Shown: positions 8,614 to 15,628 of the stretch, in pieces
How positions within the stretch are numbered: position 1 is the first letter of the stretch
How the letters are laid out: each line of letters begins with the position of its first letter
Assembly: GCF_905175375.1 (NCBI RefSeq)
Contig: NZ_CAJIMS010000001.1
Coordinates: forward strand, 2,046,001 to 2,110,000
Reading direction: 5' to 3'
Source: Chryseobacterium aquaeductus
Lineage (GTDB): Bacteria; Bacteroidota; Bacteroidia; Flavobacteriales; Weeksellaceae
Length of the DNA: 64,000 nt
The notes under the pieces: model-generated
What the model saw: only the letters and a program-made list of their open reading frames with translations
What the model was told of the DNA's origin: nothing
Databases searched by the model: none
Program-made: the position numbers and the translations under genes

Positions 8614-8637
8614 AGAGAGGTTTTTACCTCTCTTTTA
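8614..8637 (+). terminator. Hairpin with T-run just before the membrane-protein gene
   Basis: AGAGAGG (8614-8620) pairs with CCTCTCT (8627-8633) around a TTTTTA loop, then TTT. Before the IS arrived it would have lain about 30 bp after the putative immunity gene, so it may terminate the peptide operon. It ends only six to nine bases before the ATG at 8643/8646, so it could also hide the start of that gene or act as an attenuator. Confidence 0.55.
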
Positions 8638-8642
8638 TATTA

Positions 8643-9290
8643 ATGATGAAAAATTTTATAATTTTTATAATTGTCGTATTATGTTACTTTCTGTTGACAT
8701 ATTTAGATAAAGCATACATTTCTACCAACTCGAAAATTTTCGATTTTCTTTCCAAGGATTACCCCGATTCTTTGGTGCAAAATTATATGGAAAGTCAGAA
8801 GAAATGGTGGTGGGTAAGTTATGTAGTTACCCCAATTTTCATTGGCATAAAAGTGTTATTAGTAGCTTTTTGTTTAAATTTTCTTAAGTTATTTGAACTT
8901 CCAAACATAGGGCAGATTACATTCGGCGATTTTGTGTTTTTAGCTCTTATTGCAGAATCTATTTTTGTAATTGCAGGGTTTTATAAGTTTATTAATTTCC
9001 ATTTTATAAATACAGATTATACTTTAGAAGACCTCCAAACCTATTATCCTATTTCCCTTATTAATCTTCGGGAACATATTTCTACAGAGAAGTGGCTGGC
9101 TTATCCTCTACAATTGGCTAATCTTTTTGAGCTGTTTTATTGGGGGTTTTTAACTTGGGGCGTAAGGGAACTTTTAGAAGAAAAAATAAGCTATGTGAAA
9201 TCACTTGGATTAATTAGTATTACCTACGGCATAGGTTTGCTGTTTTGGGCTGTGACGGTTTGTTTTTTAATTCTTAATGCACAATATTGA
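8643..9290 (+). CDS. Multi-pass membrane protein of unknown function
   Basis: A 215-residue protein with about five hydrophobic helices (roughly residues 4-22, 55-80, 92-115, 150-172 and 187-212). I do not recognise a family with certainty; the layout loosely recalls Yip1-like small membrane proteins. It has no CxxC or metal motif. It opens the export cassette: the next gene starts inside its stop codon (TGATG at 9288-9292), which implies translational coupling, and the thioredoxin-like and transporter genes follow on the same strand. A role in peptide export or producer immunity is inferred from position. Either of two adjacent ATGs (8643, 8646) could be the start. Confidence 0.75.
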   Translation: MMKNFIIFIIVVLCYFLLTYLDKAYISTNSKIFDFLSKDYPDSLVQNYMESQKKWWWVSYVVTPIFIGIKVLLVAFCLNFLKLFELPNIGQITFGDFVFLALIAESIFVIAGFYKFINFHFINTDYTLEDLQTYYPISLINLREHISTEKWLAYPLQLANLFELFYWGFLTWGVRELLEEKISYVKSLGLISITYGIGLLFWAVTVCFLILNAQY

Positions 9291-9487
9291 TGAAAAATAG
9301 AAACAAAATCGTCATGTATTTCGATGTCTTAGCGTGTGTTTTGGCATTGGTGTACATTGTATATGAGATTTTTACAAAAAATGACAGCCCATTTCCTTAT
9401 GCGATGATTGTCATGTGGGTTTTGCTTACGATACAATGTTTCGAAACTGGAAGGCTAAAAACTAACGCTTTCGTAAAAAATATTTAA
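9290..9487 (+). CDS. Small two-helix membrane protein of unknown function
   Basis: A 65-residue protein beginning at ATG 9290, which overlaps the TGA of the preceding gene by one base. Two hydrophobic helices are visible (about residues 8-26 and 35-50) with a basic tail ending KTNAFVKNI. No recognised family. The stop/start overlap says that it is made together with the 215-residue membrane protein, so the two may form a complex. Confidence 0.65.
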   Translation: MKNRNKIVMYFDVLACVLALVYIVYEIFTKNDSPFPYAMIVMWVLLTIQCFETGRLKTNAFVKNI

Positions 9488-9618
9488 AATAAGAATGTTG
9501 TGTTTTTGTGCGACAGGGCAATTCGTGTTTCGTATATCCACAAAACCAAATTTCTTCTAAAGAATTATGGTTGTAGGTAATTTGTCATAATTGAAAAAAC
9601 CGATGAGTTATTTGCTGA

Positions 9619-9690
9619 GTGAAACGCCTTTGCGAACTTAAAAACAGTTGTTATATAAAAGAATCTTAGCAAATCTTTGCGTCAAAAAAG
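9619..9690. repeat. Possible remnant of a dispersed CTTTGCG-type intergenic repeat
   Basis: The 246-bp gap 9488-9733 has no gene I can support. Within it, CTTTGCGAACTTA and, further on, CTTAGCAAATCTTTGCGTC resemble the CTTTGCG-rich intergenic repeats that I recall from Chryseobacterium and Flavobacterium genomes. A TTG codon at 9677 that opens the next reading frame is inside this repeat, which argues against it as a start. Confidence 0.4.
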
Positions 9691-9733
9691 CATTATGGTT
9701 AATAACGGATCATCAAAAAAAGAATTTTACTTC

Positions 9734-10255
9734 ATGAACAACAAAAAATTAAAAATATTCGCCGTTGTTATTCCAATATTATTCATTGGGTTAATGATTT
9801 ACTTGTTTACCAATTTTCAAAACAAGAAAACAAAAGTAGAAGTATTGCAAACTATTCCTACATTTTCTGCAACAGATATTAACGGCAAAAGTGTAACGCA
9901 AAATAATATTTCTAAAGGGAATAAATTACTGGTTTATTTCGATACAAACTGCGAATTTTGCCATGCCGAAATGGAGGCTCTTTCGAAAATAAATTATCTT
10001 CATAAAGACGTACAATGGGTTATGTTTAGTAGCCAAAGCATAGAAGAAATTAGAAAATTTGCCACAAAATACAGTTTACAAAATGCTGAAAATATACAGT
10101 GGTGTACAGATCCAAAAGCAGAAGTTTATTCTAAATTTGCTATGAAAGGAATACCTTATTTTTTAGGATATAATTCTGAAAATAAATTAGTTCACAGAAG
10201 TACAGGAGCTATCAATATAGAAAAAGTTTTAGCGAGTTTTGATGAAAAAAAATAA
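9734..10255 (+). CDS. Membrane-anchored thioredoxin-like protein (CEFC active site)
   Basis: A 173-residue protein starting at ATG 9734 (MNNKKLKIF). One N-terminal helix (residues 8-26) anchors a periplasmic thioredoxin fold of the AhpC-TSA/TlpA type: LVYFDTNCEFCHAEME carries the CxxC pair C73/C76 and GIPYFLG supplies the cis-proline. Longer starts (TTG 9677, ATG 9695) run into a repeat and would push the membrane helix inward. The stop lies inside the next gene (14-bp overlap), so it is tightly tied to the C39 transporter. Both GG-leader peptides have two cysteines, so a likely job is to form, break or shuffle their disulfides during export; that is inference. Confidence 0.82.
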   Translation: MNNKKLKIFAVVIPILFIGLMIYLFTNFQNKKTKVEVLQTIPTFSATDINGKSVTQNNISKGNKLLVYFDTNCEFCHAEMEALSKINYLHKDVQWVMFSSQSIEEIRKFATKYSLQNAENIQWCTDPKAEVYSKFAMKGIPYFLGYNSENKLVHRSTGAINIEKVLASFDEKK

Positions 10256-12344
10256 ACACATCCACAAAACCTTTTCTCTCCAAAAAGACCAAACAGATTG
10301 TGGTGTGGGATGTCTTCAGTCTTTGGTAAGATATTATGGTGGAGATATTTCCTTAGAAACTTTACGAGAAAAAAGCGGTACTGCCAAAACAGGAACTACA
10401 CTTTTGGGTTTGTACCAATGTGCCAAAGAAATAGGTTTTGATGCAGAAGGCTGCGAAGCAGATATAGATGCTTTAATAGAGCATAATCAGCCTGTAATTT
10501 TACATGTGATTTTAGAAAAAAAATACGAACATTATGTTGTATGTTATTATAGAGATTCTTCTAATAATAATGAATTTCTTATTGGAGATCCTGCCAAAGG
10601 TATAGAATATTGGAGCAAAGAAAAACTGGAAGAAGTCTGGGTTTCCAAAACCTGTCTTACTTTGCAACCCAACGAAAGCTTTGAGAAAAAAGAAAAAACC
10701 ATTTCTGAGAAAAAACAATGGCTTCTAAATTTGATAAAAGAAGATCAAGAATCTATTTATACAATTCTTGTTTTGGGAGTGTTTACAACTTTACTTGGTA
10801 TGGCAATGTCTATTTTTTCTCAGAAATTGATCGACGATATTTTACCGAAGAGAAAACTAAATGTACTCTTTCTAAGCATTGGTTTTTTAAGTTTTCTTTT
10901 ATTGGGCAGAATTATCATACAAGCGTTGCGCGATTTTTATATCATCATGCAAAGCAAAGAGTTTAACCAAAGAATTAACAAATCTTTTTTCAGCTCCTTG
11001 CTTCATCTTCCTAAGCTTTTTTTTGATACCAGAAAAATAGGAGATTTTGTCGCAAGACTAAACGATACCCAAAGAATACAAAATGTAATAAAACATTTGA
11101 TTACAAATACTGCTGTAGATATTTTGGGGGTTTTGATTTCCATTGGGTTCTTATTCTATTATTCTTGGAAGTTGGCAGTAATTTGCTTGGTAGTTTCTCC
11201 CATTATTTTCTATATTATTTTCAGATTCAACAAAAGAATTATAGCCTCTCAGAAAGAAGTAATGCAATCTTATAGCATCAACGAAGCCAACTATATCGAT
11301 AGCATAAGAGGAATAGACGTCATAAAAGGCTTCGGAAAACAAGACTTGTTTCTAGAGAAAAATCTATTGATTTTTGGAAACTTTCAAAACAAAATTTTCG
11401 ATTTAGGAAAGATAAATATTAAAATCACCTTATATTCTGGTTTAGCTTTGGTGGTTTTCCTTGTTACAATTTTGGGGTTTTCGTCTTACAATGTTTTGAA
11501 CAAACAGATTAAAATAGGTGAAATGATGGCTATTATTGGGATTTCCAGTTCTTTGCTGGGTTCAATTACTAATCTGGCTTTAGTGAGTATTCCTATTCAA
11601 GAAGCAAAAGTGGCTTTCGACAGAATGTTTGAATACGCATCAATACCAAAAGAGAAATTGGAAGGACCTGAAATTGAGGATATTCAAAAAATAGAAATCA
11701 GACAGCTTGATTTTAGATTCAAAGGACGAAGTAAATTGTTAGAAAATATTACCATTACATTAGAAAAAGCGAAGATCACTTGTCTTCTAGGTGAAAGCGG
11801 GAGCGGAAAAACAACATTTACAGAGATTTTGCAGAAGAACTACGAACAAGAAAGTGGCGACATAGTTATCAATAATCATCTTTCCTTAAAAGAAATTTCT
11901 ACTGAAAATTGGAGAAGCCGTGTCTCAATTGTTCCGCAAAACATACAACTCTTTAACGCAAGTTTTTTAGAAAATATAATTTTAGACCAAAATATTGATG
12001 AAAAAAAACTTCAAAATGTTATAAATTTAGGCTTTGAGACGTTTATCAATTCTCTTCCGCAGGGTTTAATGACAATCGTAGGAGAAGAAGGCGTCAATCT
12101 GTCCGGAGGTCAAAAACAATTATTAGGTTGGATGAGAGCGCTGTATCATAATCCCCAATTCTTACTTCTTGATGAGCCAACATCTTCATTAGATCAAGAA
12201 AATAGAGATTTTATTTACCAACTTATTGCCAAGATCAAAAAAGATAAAATAATTTTTGTTATCAGTCACAATTTAGAACATTTAGAAGAAATTTCGGATG
12301 AAGTATTGTATTTAAAAGGAAAGAGAATTTCAAGATTTAAATAA
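10242..12344 (+). CDS. Peptidase-domain ABC transporter (C39 family), GG-leader peptide exporter
   Basis: A 700-residue protease-transporter that cuts double-glycine leaders and exports the peptide. The N-terminal C39 domain (about 1-130) has an intact catalytic set: Q14, C20 in TDCGVGCLQ, H97 in EHYVV and D116 in LIGDPAKG. A six-helix ABC membrane domain follows (about 160-440). The ATPase domain has Walker A LGESGSGKTT (about 516-525), signature LSGGQ (about 620) and Walker B FLLLDEPTSSLD (about 640-651). ATG 10242 is inside the thioredoxin-like gene; a TTG one codon earlier is a poorer choice. Its substrates are probably the peptides at 6536 and 6750. Gram-negative relatives usually work with an HlyD-type adaptor and an outer-membrane channel; neither is encoded nearby. 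Confidence 0.92.
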   Translation: MKKNKHIHKTFSLQKDQTDCGVGCLQSLVRYYGGDISLETLREKSGTAKTGTTLLGLYQCAKEIGFDAEGCEADIDALIEHNQPVILHVILEKKYEHYVVCYYRDSSNNNEFLIGDPAKGIEYWSKEKLEEVWVSKTCLTLQPNESFEKKEKTISEKKQWLLNLIKEDQESIYTILVLGVFTTLLGMAMSIFSQKLIDDILPKRKLNVLFLSIGFLSFLLLGRIIIQALRDFYIIMQSKEFNQRINKSFFSSLLHLPKLFFDTRKIGDFVARLNDTQRIQNVIKHLITNTAVDILGVLISIGFLFYYSWKLAVICLVVSPIIFYIIFRFNKRIIASQKEVMQSYSINEANYIDSIRGIDVIKGFGKQDLFLEKNLLIFGNFQNKIFDLGKINIKITLYSGLALVVFLVTILGFSSYNVLNKQIKIGEMMAIIGISSSLLGSITNLALVSIPIQEAKVAFDRMFEYASIPKEKLEGPEIEDIQKIEIRQLDFRFKGRSKLLENITITLEKAKITCLLGESGSGKTTFTEILQKNYEQESGDIVINNHLSLKEISTENWRSRVSIVPQNIQLFNASFLENIILDQNIDEKKLQNVINLGFETFINSLPQGLMTIVGEEGVNLSGGQKQLLGWMRALYHNPQFLLLDEPTSSLDQENRDFIYQLIAKIKKDKIIFVISHNLEHLEEISDEVLYLKGKRISRFK

Positions 12345-12389
12345 AGTTTTTTTTTAGTTAAATCTTTCATAAAATCATTGACTATATTA

Positions 12390-12418
12390 TTGTAAGTTTA
12401 TCAAAAAAACTATTTTTG
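12390..12418 (+). promoter_or_regulatory. Promoter of the redoxin-like lipoprotein gene
   Basis: TTG (12390-12392), an 18-bp spacer and TATTTTTG (12411-12418) match the Bacteroidota consensus TTG-N17-23-TAnnTTTG. It shows that a new transcript begins after the transporter gene and that the open frame upstream of 12485 is mostly leader. Confidence 0.7.
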
Positions 12419-12484
12419 CGTAATTATTCAAAATCAAAAATGAAATCTAAGATTCAATCATTCAAAAAAAATACTATTACACTA

Positions 12485-14029
12485 ATGATTAAAAAATATC
12501 TTTTGTTGTTTGTCATTGCAATATTTGCAGTGTCTTGTTCAAAAAAAGTTGAAGTAAAAGGAAAAATTGCAGGAAGTGCTCCATTAGAAAGAGTAGAATT
12601 TGTTGAGGCTTCGGGTGTTGCCACTTTACCTTTAATTAATATGGGCCTAGATAAAGACGGTAATTTTACCGGAACTTTCGAAGCTCCTAAAAACGGAATG
12701 TATGTCATTAATTATGCAGGAAAGCAGAATTTAATTTACCTGAAAGGAGGTCAAACTTTAAATATCTCAGGAAGTGCTGCCACGTTCCCGGGTGAATATG
12801 TAGTGACTGGTGATGCCAAAAACGATAACGATTTTTTCCAGGCTTGTCAGAAGTTTCTTTCTACTTACGGTCAGACTGTAAATATTCAGGAATTGTCTAC
12901 GGGTGACGAAGCAAAGTATCTGAAAGGTATGCAGAAGATTGAAGCCGACATCAACAAAAATATCGATGAGAATGTAAAAAAATACAATCCAGGTAAAGAT
13001 GTTGTAAAGTGGAAAGAGATGGATGCTAAAACTGCTATTCTTAATTTGCTTGTAAATTATGAAATGACTAAGAAGCAAATGTCTGGAAATCCTTCTTTTA
13101 AATTAGGAAAGGCATTTACAGATTATGAAAATAAATTAAAAGAGAATAATGACGAAATGGTGAAATTAAGCCCTTTCTACAGACAATATCTTTTGACTAA
13201 AATGAGTCCGGGATTCCAAAAATTTGCCGAGGCAAAAAGTAAAGGGAAGACTGATATTACGACTTCAGAATTATTCAATGATTATTTGAAAACTCAAAAG
13301 GAAGTTTCTCAGGTAACCAAAGATTATTTGCTAGCGTTTGTAATGGCTCAGTCTGACATCAGCCCTCAGACTCCGGCAAAAACAAGTGACAAAATCAAGA
13401 AAATCATTGAAGAAGATATTAAAGATGCTGGTGTAAAAGCTGATGTGAAAAGAATGCAGTTTACCATCAACGGATTTAAGATTGGTGATGATGCTCCTGA
13501 AGCTTCATTAGTAAAAGCAGATGGCTCGGCTTACAAATTAAATGAAAACAAGGGGAAACCTTACGTGTTAGTTTTCTATGCATCATGGAATCCTTACATC
13601 GCCGAAGGTACTGTACCTGTATTGAAAGAAGTAGTTAATTTCTATAAGTCTAAAATGAATTTCGTATTTGTAAATCTTGATGATACGAAGGAGCAGTTTA
13701 CAAAAACAAGCAATGCAATGATGAAAGGAATTCAAGGTACAAATGTTTATGCAGAAGGAGGATTAAACTCTGATATTGCTAAAAAATATGGTGTGTACGG
13801 ATTTAAATTGCCAAACTTCATCGTAGTAGACAAAAACGGTAAAGTTGCCAGCAGATCTTTTGTTAATTTAGGAGATGCAGACTTGATTACGATTTTGGAT
13901 AAACAAACAGGTCTTTCTGCGCCAAAGGTTGCTCCTCAGCAGCAAATGATGCCTCAGATGAATATGGATCCTTCAGCTCAGCCAGCTCCTCCAGTTCAGG
14001 AAGCTCCTCAGCCAGCTCAGACAAAATAA
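12485..14029 (+). CDS. Redoxin-domain lipoprotein with a lost CxxC motif
   Basis: A 514-residue lipoprotein: signal helix MIKKYLLLFVIAIFAVSCSKK with lipobox Cys at residue 18, a beta-rich N-terminal domain of the DUF4369 type seen in Bacteroidota TlpA-like proteins (about 22-110), a helical middle, and a C-terminal thioredoxin fold (about 335-475). Where a TlpA protein has WCxPC, this one reads YASWNPYIAEG (about residue 368), so both redox cysteines are gone and it cannot do thiol exchange. The last 35 residues are rich in Pro, Gln and Met. Start ATG 12485 is chosen because the frame upstream overlaps the promoter. Function unknown; a binding or scaffold role at the membrane is possible. Confidence 0.82.
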   Translation: MIKKYLLLFVIAIFAVSCSKKVEVKGKIAGSAPLERVEFVEASGVATLPLINMGLDKDGNFTGTFEAPKNGMYVINYAGKQNLIYLKGGQTLNISGSAATFPGEYVVTGDAKNDNDFFQACQKFLSTYGQTVNIQELSTGDEAKYLKGMQKIEADINKNIDENVKKYNPGKDVVKWKEMDAKTAILNLLVNYEMTKKQMSGNPSFKLGKAFTDYENKLKENNDEMVKLSPFYRQYLLTKMSPGFQKFAEAKSKGKTDITTSELFNDYLKTQKEVSQVTKDYLLAFVMAQSDISPQTPAKTSDKIKKIIEEDIKDAGVKADVKRMQFTINGFKIGDDAPEASLVKADGSAYKLNENKGKPYVLVFYASWNPYIAEGTVPVLKEVVNFYKSKMNFVFVNLDDTKEQFTKTSNAMMKGIQGTNVYAEGGLNSDIAKKYGVYGFKLPNFIVVDKNGKVASRSFVNLGDADLITILDKQTGLSAPKVAPQQQMMPQMNMDPSAQPAPPVQEAPQPAQTK

Positions 14030-14046
14030 TAAAACTTACACAATAG

Positions 14047-14080
14047 AAAAAACCTTGTCTCCGGATAAGGTTTTTTTTTA
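14047..14080 (+). terminator. Rho-independent terminator
   Basis: AAAAACCTT (14047-14055) pairs with AAGGTTTTT across a GTCTCCGGAT loop, followed by more T. It closes the redoxin-like gene before rlmD. Confidence 0.85.
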
Positions 14081-14186
14081 GCGTATTTTTGCAAAGTTAA
14101 ACCGAAAGGTAGATCTGGATAGTATAAAAATAGAAAATTTTCGGAAGTTAAAATAGAAAGTAAATTCCGTACCGATAGAAATTGAT

Positions 14187-15593
14187 ATGAAAAAGAAGAA
14201 AGACGTAATTCTTGAAAATATAAAACTTTTAACCGCCGGAGCAAAAGGCGTTGCCATTGGAAAAACCGAAGAAGGGAAAACTGTTTTGGTTTCCGGAGGC
14301 ATACCGGGAGATGTGGTGAATGTAAGAGTGAAAAAATCAAAATCAAATTATATTGAGGGTGAAGCAAAAGAAATTGTAGAAAAATCACCATTCAGAGTAG
14401 AGCCGAAATGTATTCATTTTGGGACTTGCGGAGGTTGTAAGTGGCAGAATATGAGCTATGAAAAACAACTAGATTTTAAACAGCAAGAAGTTTACAATAA
14501 TATAAAAAGAATCGGTGGAATTGATGATTTTGAAACCGTTCCGATTTTAGGTGCAGAAGAGCAATACTTCTACAGAAACAAAATGGAGTTTTCTTTTTCT
14601 AATGCAAGATGGCTGACTCAGTACGAAATCAGTTCCGAAGAAAATTATGGCAGCAGAGATGCACTTGGTTTTCACATTCCCGGGATGTGGAGCAAAATTC
14701 TTGACTTGAAAGAATGTTGGTTACAAGAAGATCCTTCTAATGCGATTCGTTTAGCCGTAAGAAATTTCGGAGTTGAAAATAGTTTAGACTTTTTCGATGT
14801 GAGAGAACAGAAAGGTTTTCTAAGAACTTTGATGATGAGACAAAATTCCAAAGGAGAATGGATGGTTTTATTTCAATTGTATAGAGAAGAAAAAGCAAAC
14901 AGAGCAAAACTTTTCGATTATCTGCTAGAGCAATTTCCACAGATCAAAACTTTGGTATATGCCATCAATCCTAAACAAAATGATTCTATTTACGATTTGA
15001 ATGTAAATACTTATTTCGGTGAAGGATTTTTAATGGAAGAAATGGATGGACTGAAATTCAAAATCGGCACGAAATCATTCTTTCAGACCAATTACAAACA
15101 GGCTTTAGAACTATACAGAAAAACCCTTGAATTTGCTGATTTGAAAGGTGATGAAATCGTGTACGATTTATATACCGGAACCGGAACAATCGCACAATAC
15201 GTTGCAAGAAATGCGAAACATGTAATAGGTATTGAATCTGTTCAGGAAGCGATTGACGCAGCCATCGAACACGCAGAATTAAACGGTTTGACTAATACTA
15301 CTTTCTACTGTGGTGATATGAAAAATGTCTTCAATGATGAATTTATGGAAAATCATCCGAAAGCTGATGTTTTGATTACCGATCCGCCAAGAGATGGAAT
15401 GCACCAGAAAGTTGTAGAGCAAATCTTAAAACTGGCACCAGAAAAAGTAGTGTATGTAAGTTGTAACTCGGCAACGCAGGCGAGAGATATTGCGCTAATG
15501 AAAGATCATTATACTTTGGTAAAGATTTTACCTGTAGATATGTTCCCGCAGACACATCATGTGGAGAATATAGCGTTATTGGTAAAGAAATAA
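14187..15593 (+). CDS. rlmD: 23S rRNA (uracil-1939-C5)-methyltransferase family
   Basis: A 468-residue TrmA/RlmD-type enzyme that methylates a uracil C5 in rRNA with S-adenosylmethionine. It has an N-terminal TRAM domain (about 8-65), an iron-sulfur motif (C75, C81, C84 in CIHFGTCGGC, with a fourth Cys near 177), the SAM site VYDLYTGTGTIAQYVA, motif ITDPPRDGMH and the catalytic nucleophile C426 in VYVSCNSATQARDI. RlmD is the usual label for Bacteroidota proteins of this type, but the exact target base cannot be read from sequence. Confidence 0.88.
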   Translation: MKKKKDVILENIKLLTAGAKGVAIGKTEEGKTVLVSGGIPGDVVNVRVKKSKSNYIEGEAKEIVEKSPFRVEPKCIHFGTCGGCKWQNMSYEKQLDFKQQEVYNNIKRIGGIDDFETVPILGAEEQYFYRNKMEFSFSNARWLTQYEISSEENYGSRDALGFHIPGMWSKILDLKECWLQEDPSNAIRLAVRNFGVENSLDFFDVREQKGFLRTLMMRQNSKGEWMVLFQLYREEKANRAKLFDYLLEQFPQIKTLVYAINPKQNDSIYDLNVNTYFGEGFLMEEMDGLKFKIGTKSFFQTNYKQALELYRKTLEFADLKGDEIVYDLYTGTGTIAQYVARNAKHVIGIESVQEAIDAAIEHAELNGLTNTTFYCGDMKNVFNDEFMENHPKADVLITDPPRDGMHQKVVEQILKLAPEKVVYVSCNSATQARDIALMKDHYTLVKILPVDMFPQTHHVENIALLVKK

Positions 15594-15628
15594 TTATTTA
15601 AATTTGAACATACAAATCAAATATTGAT

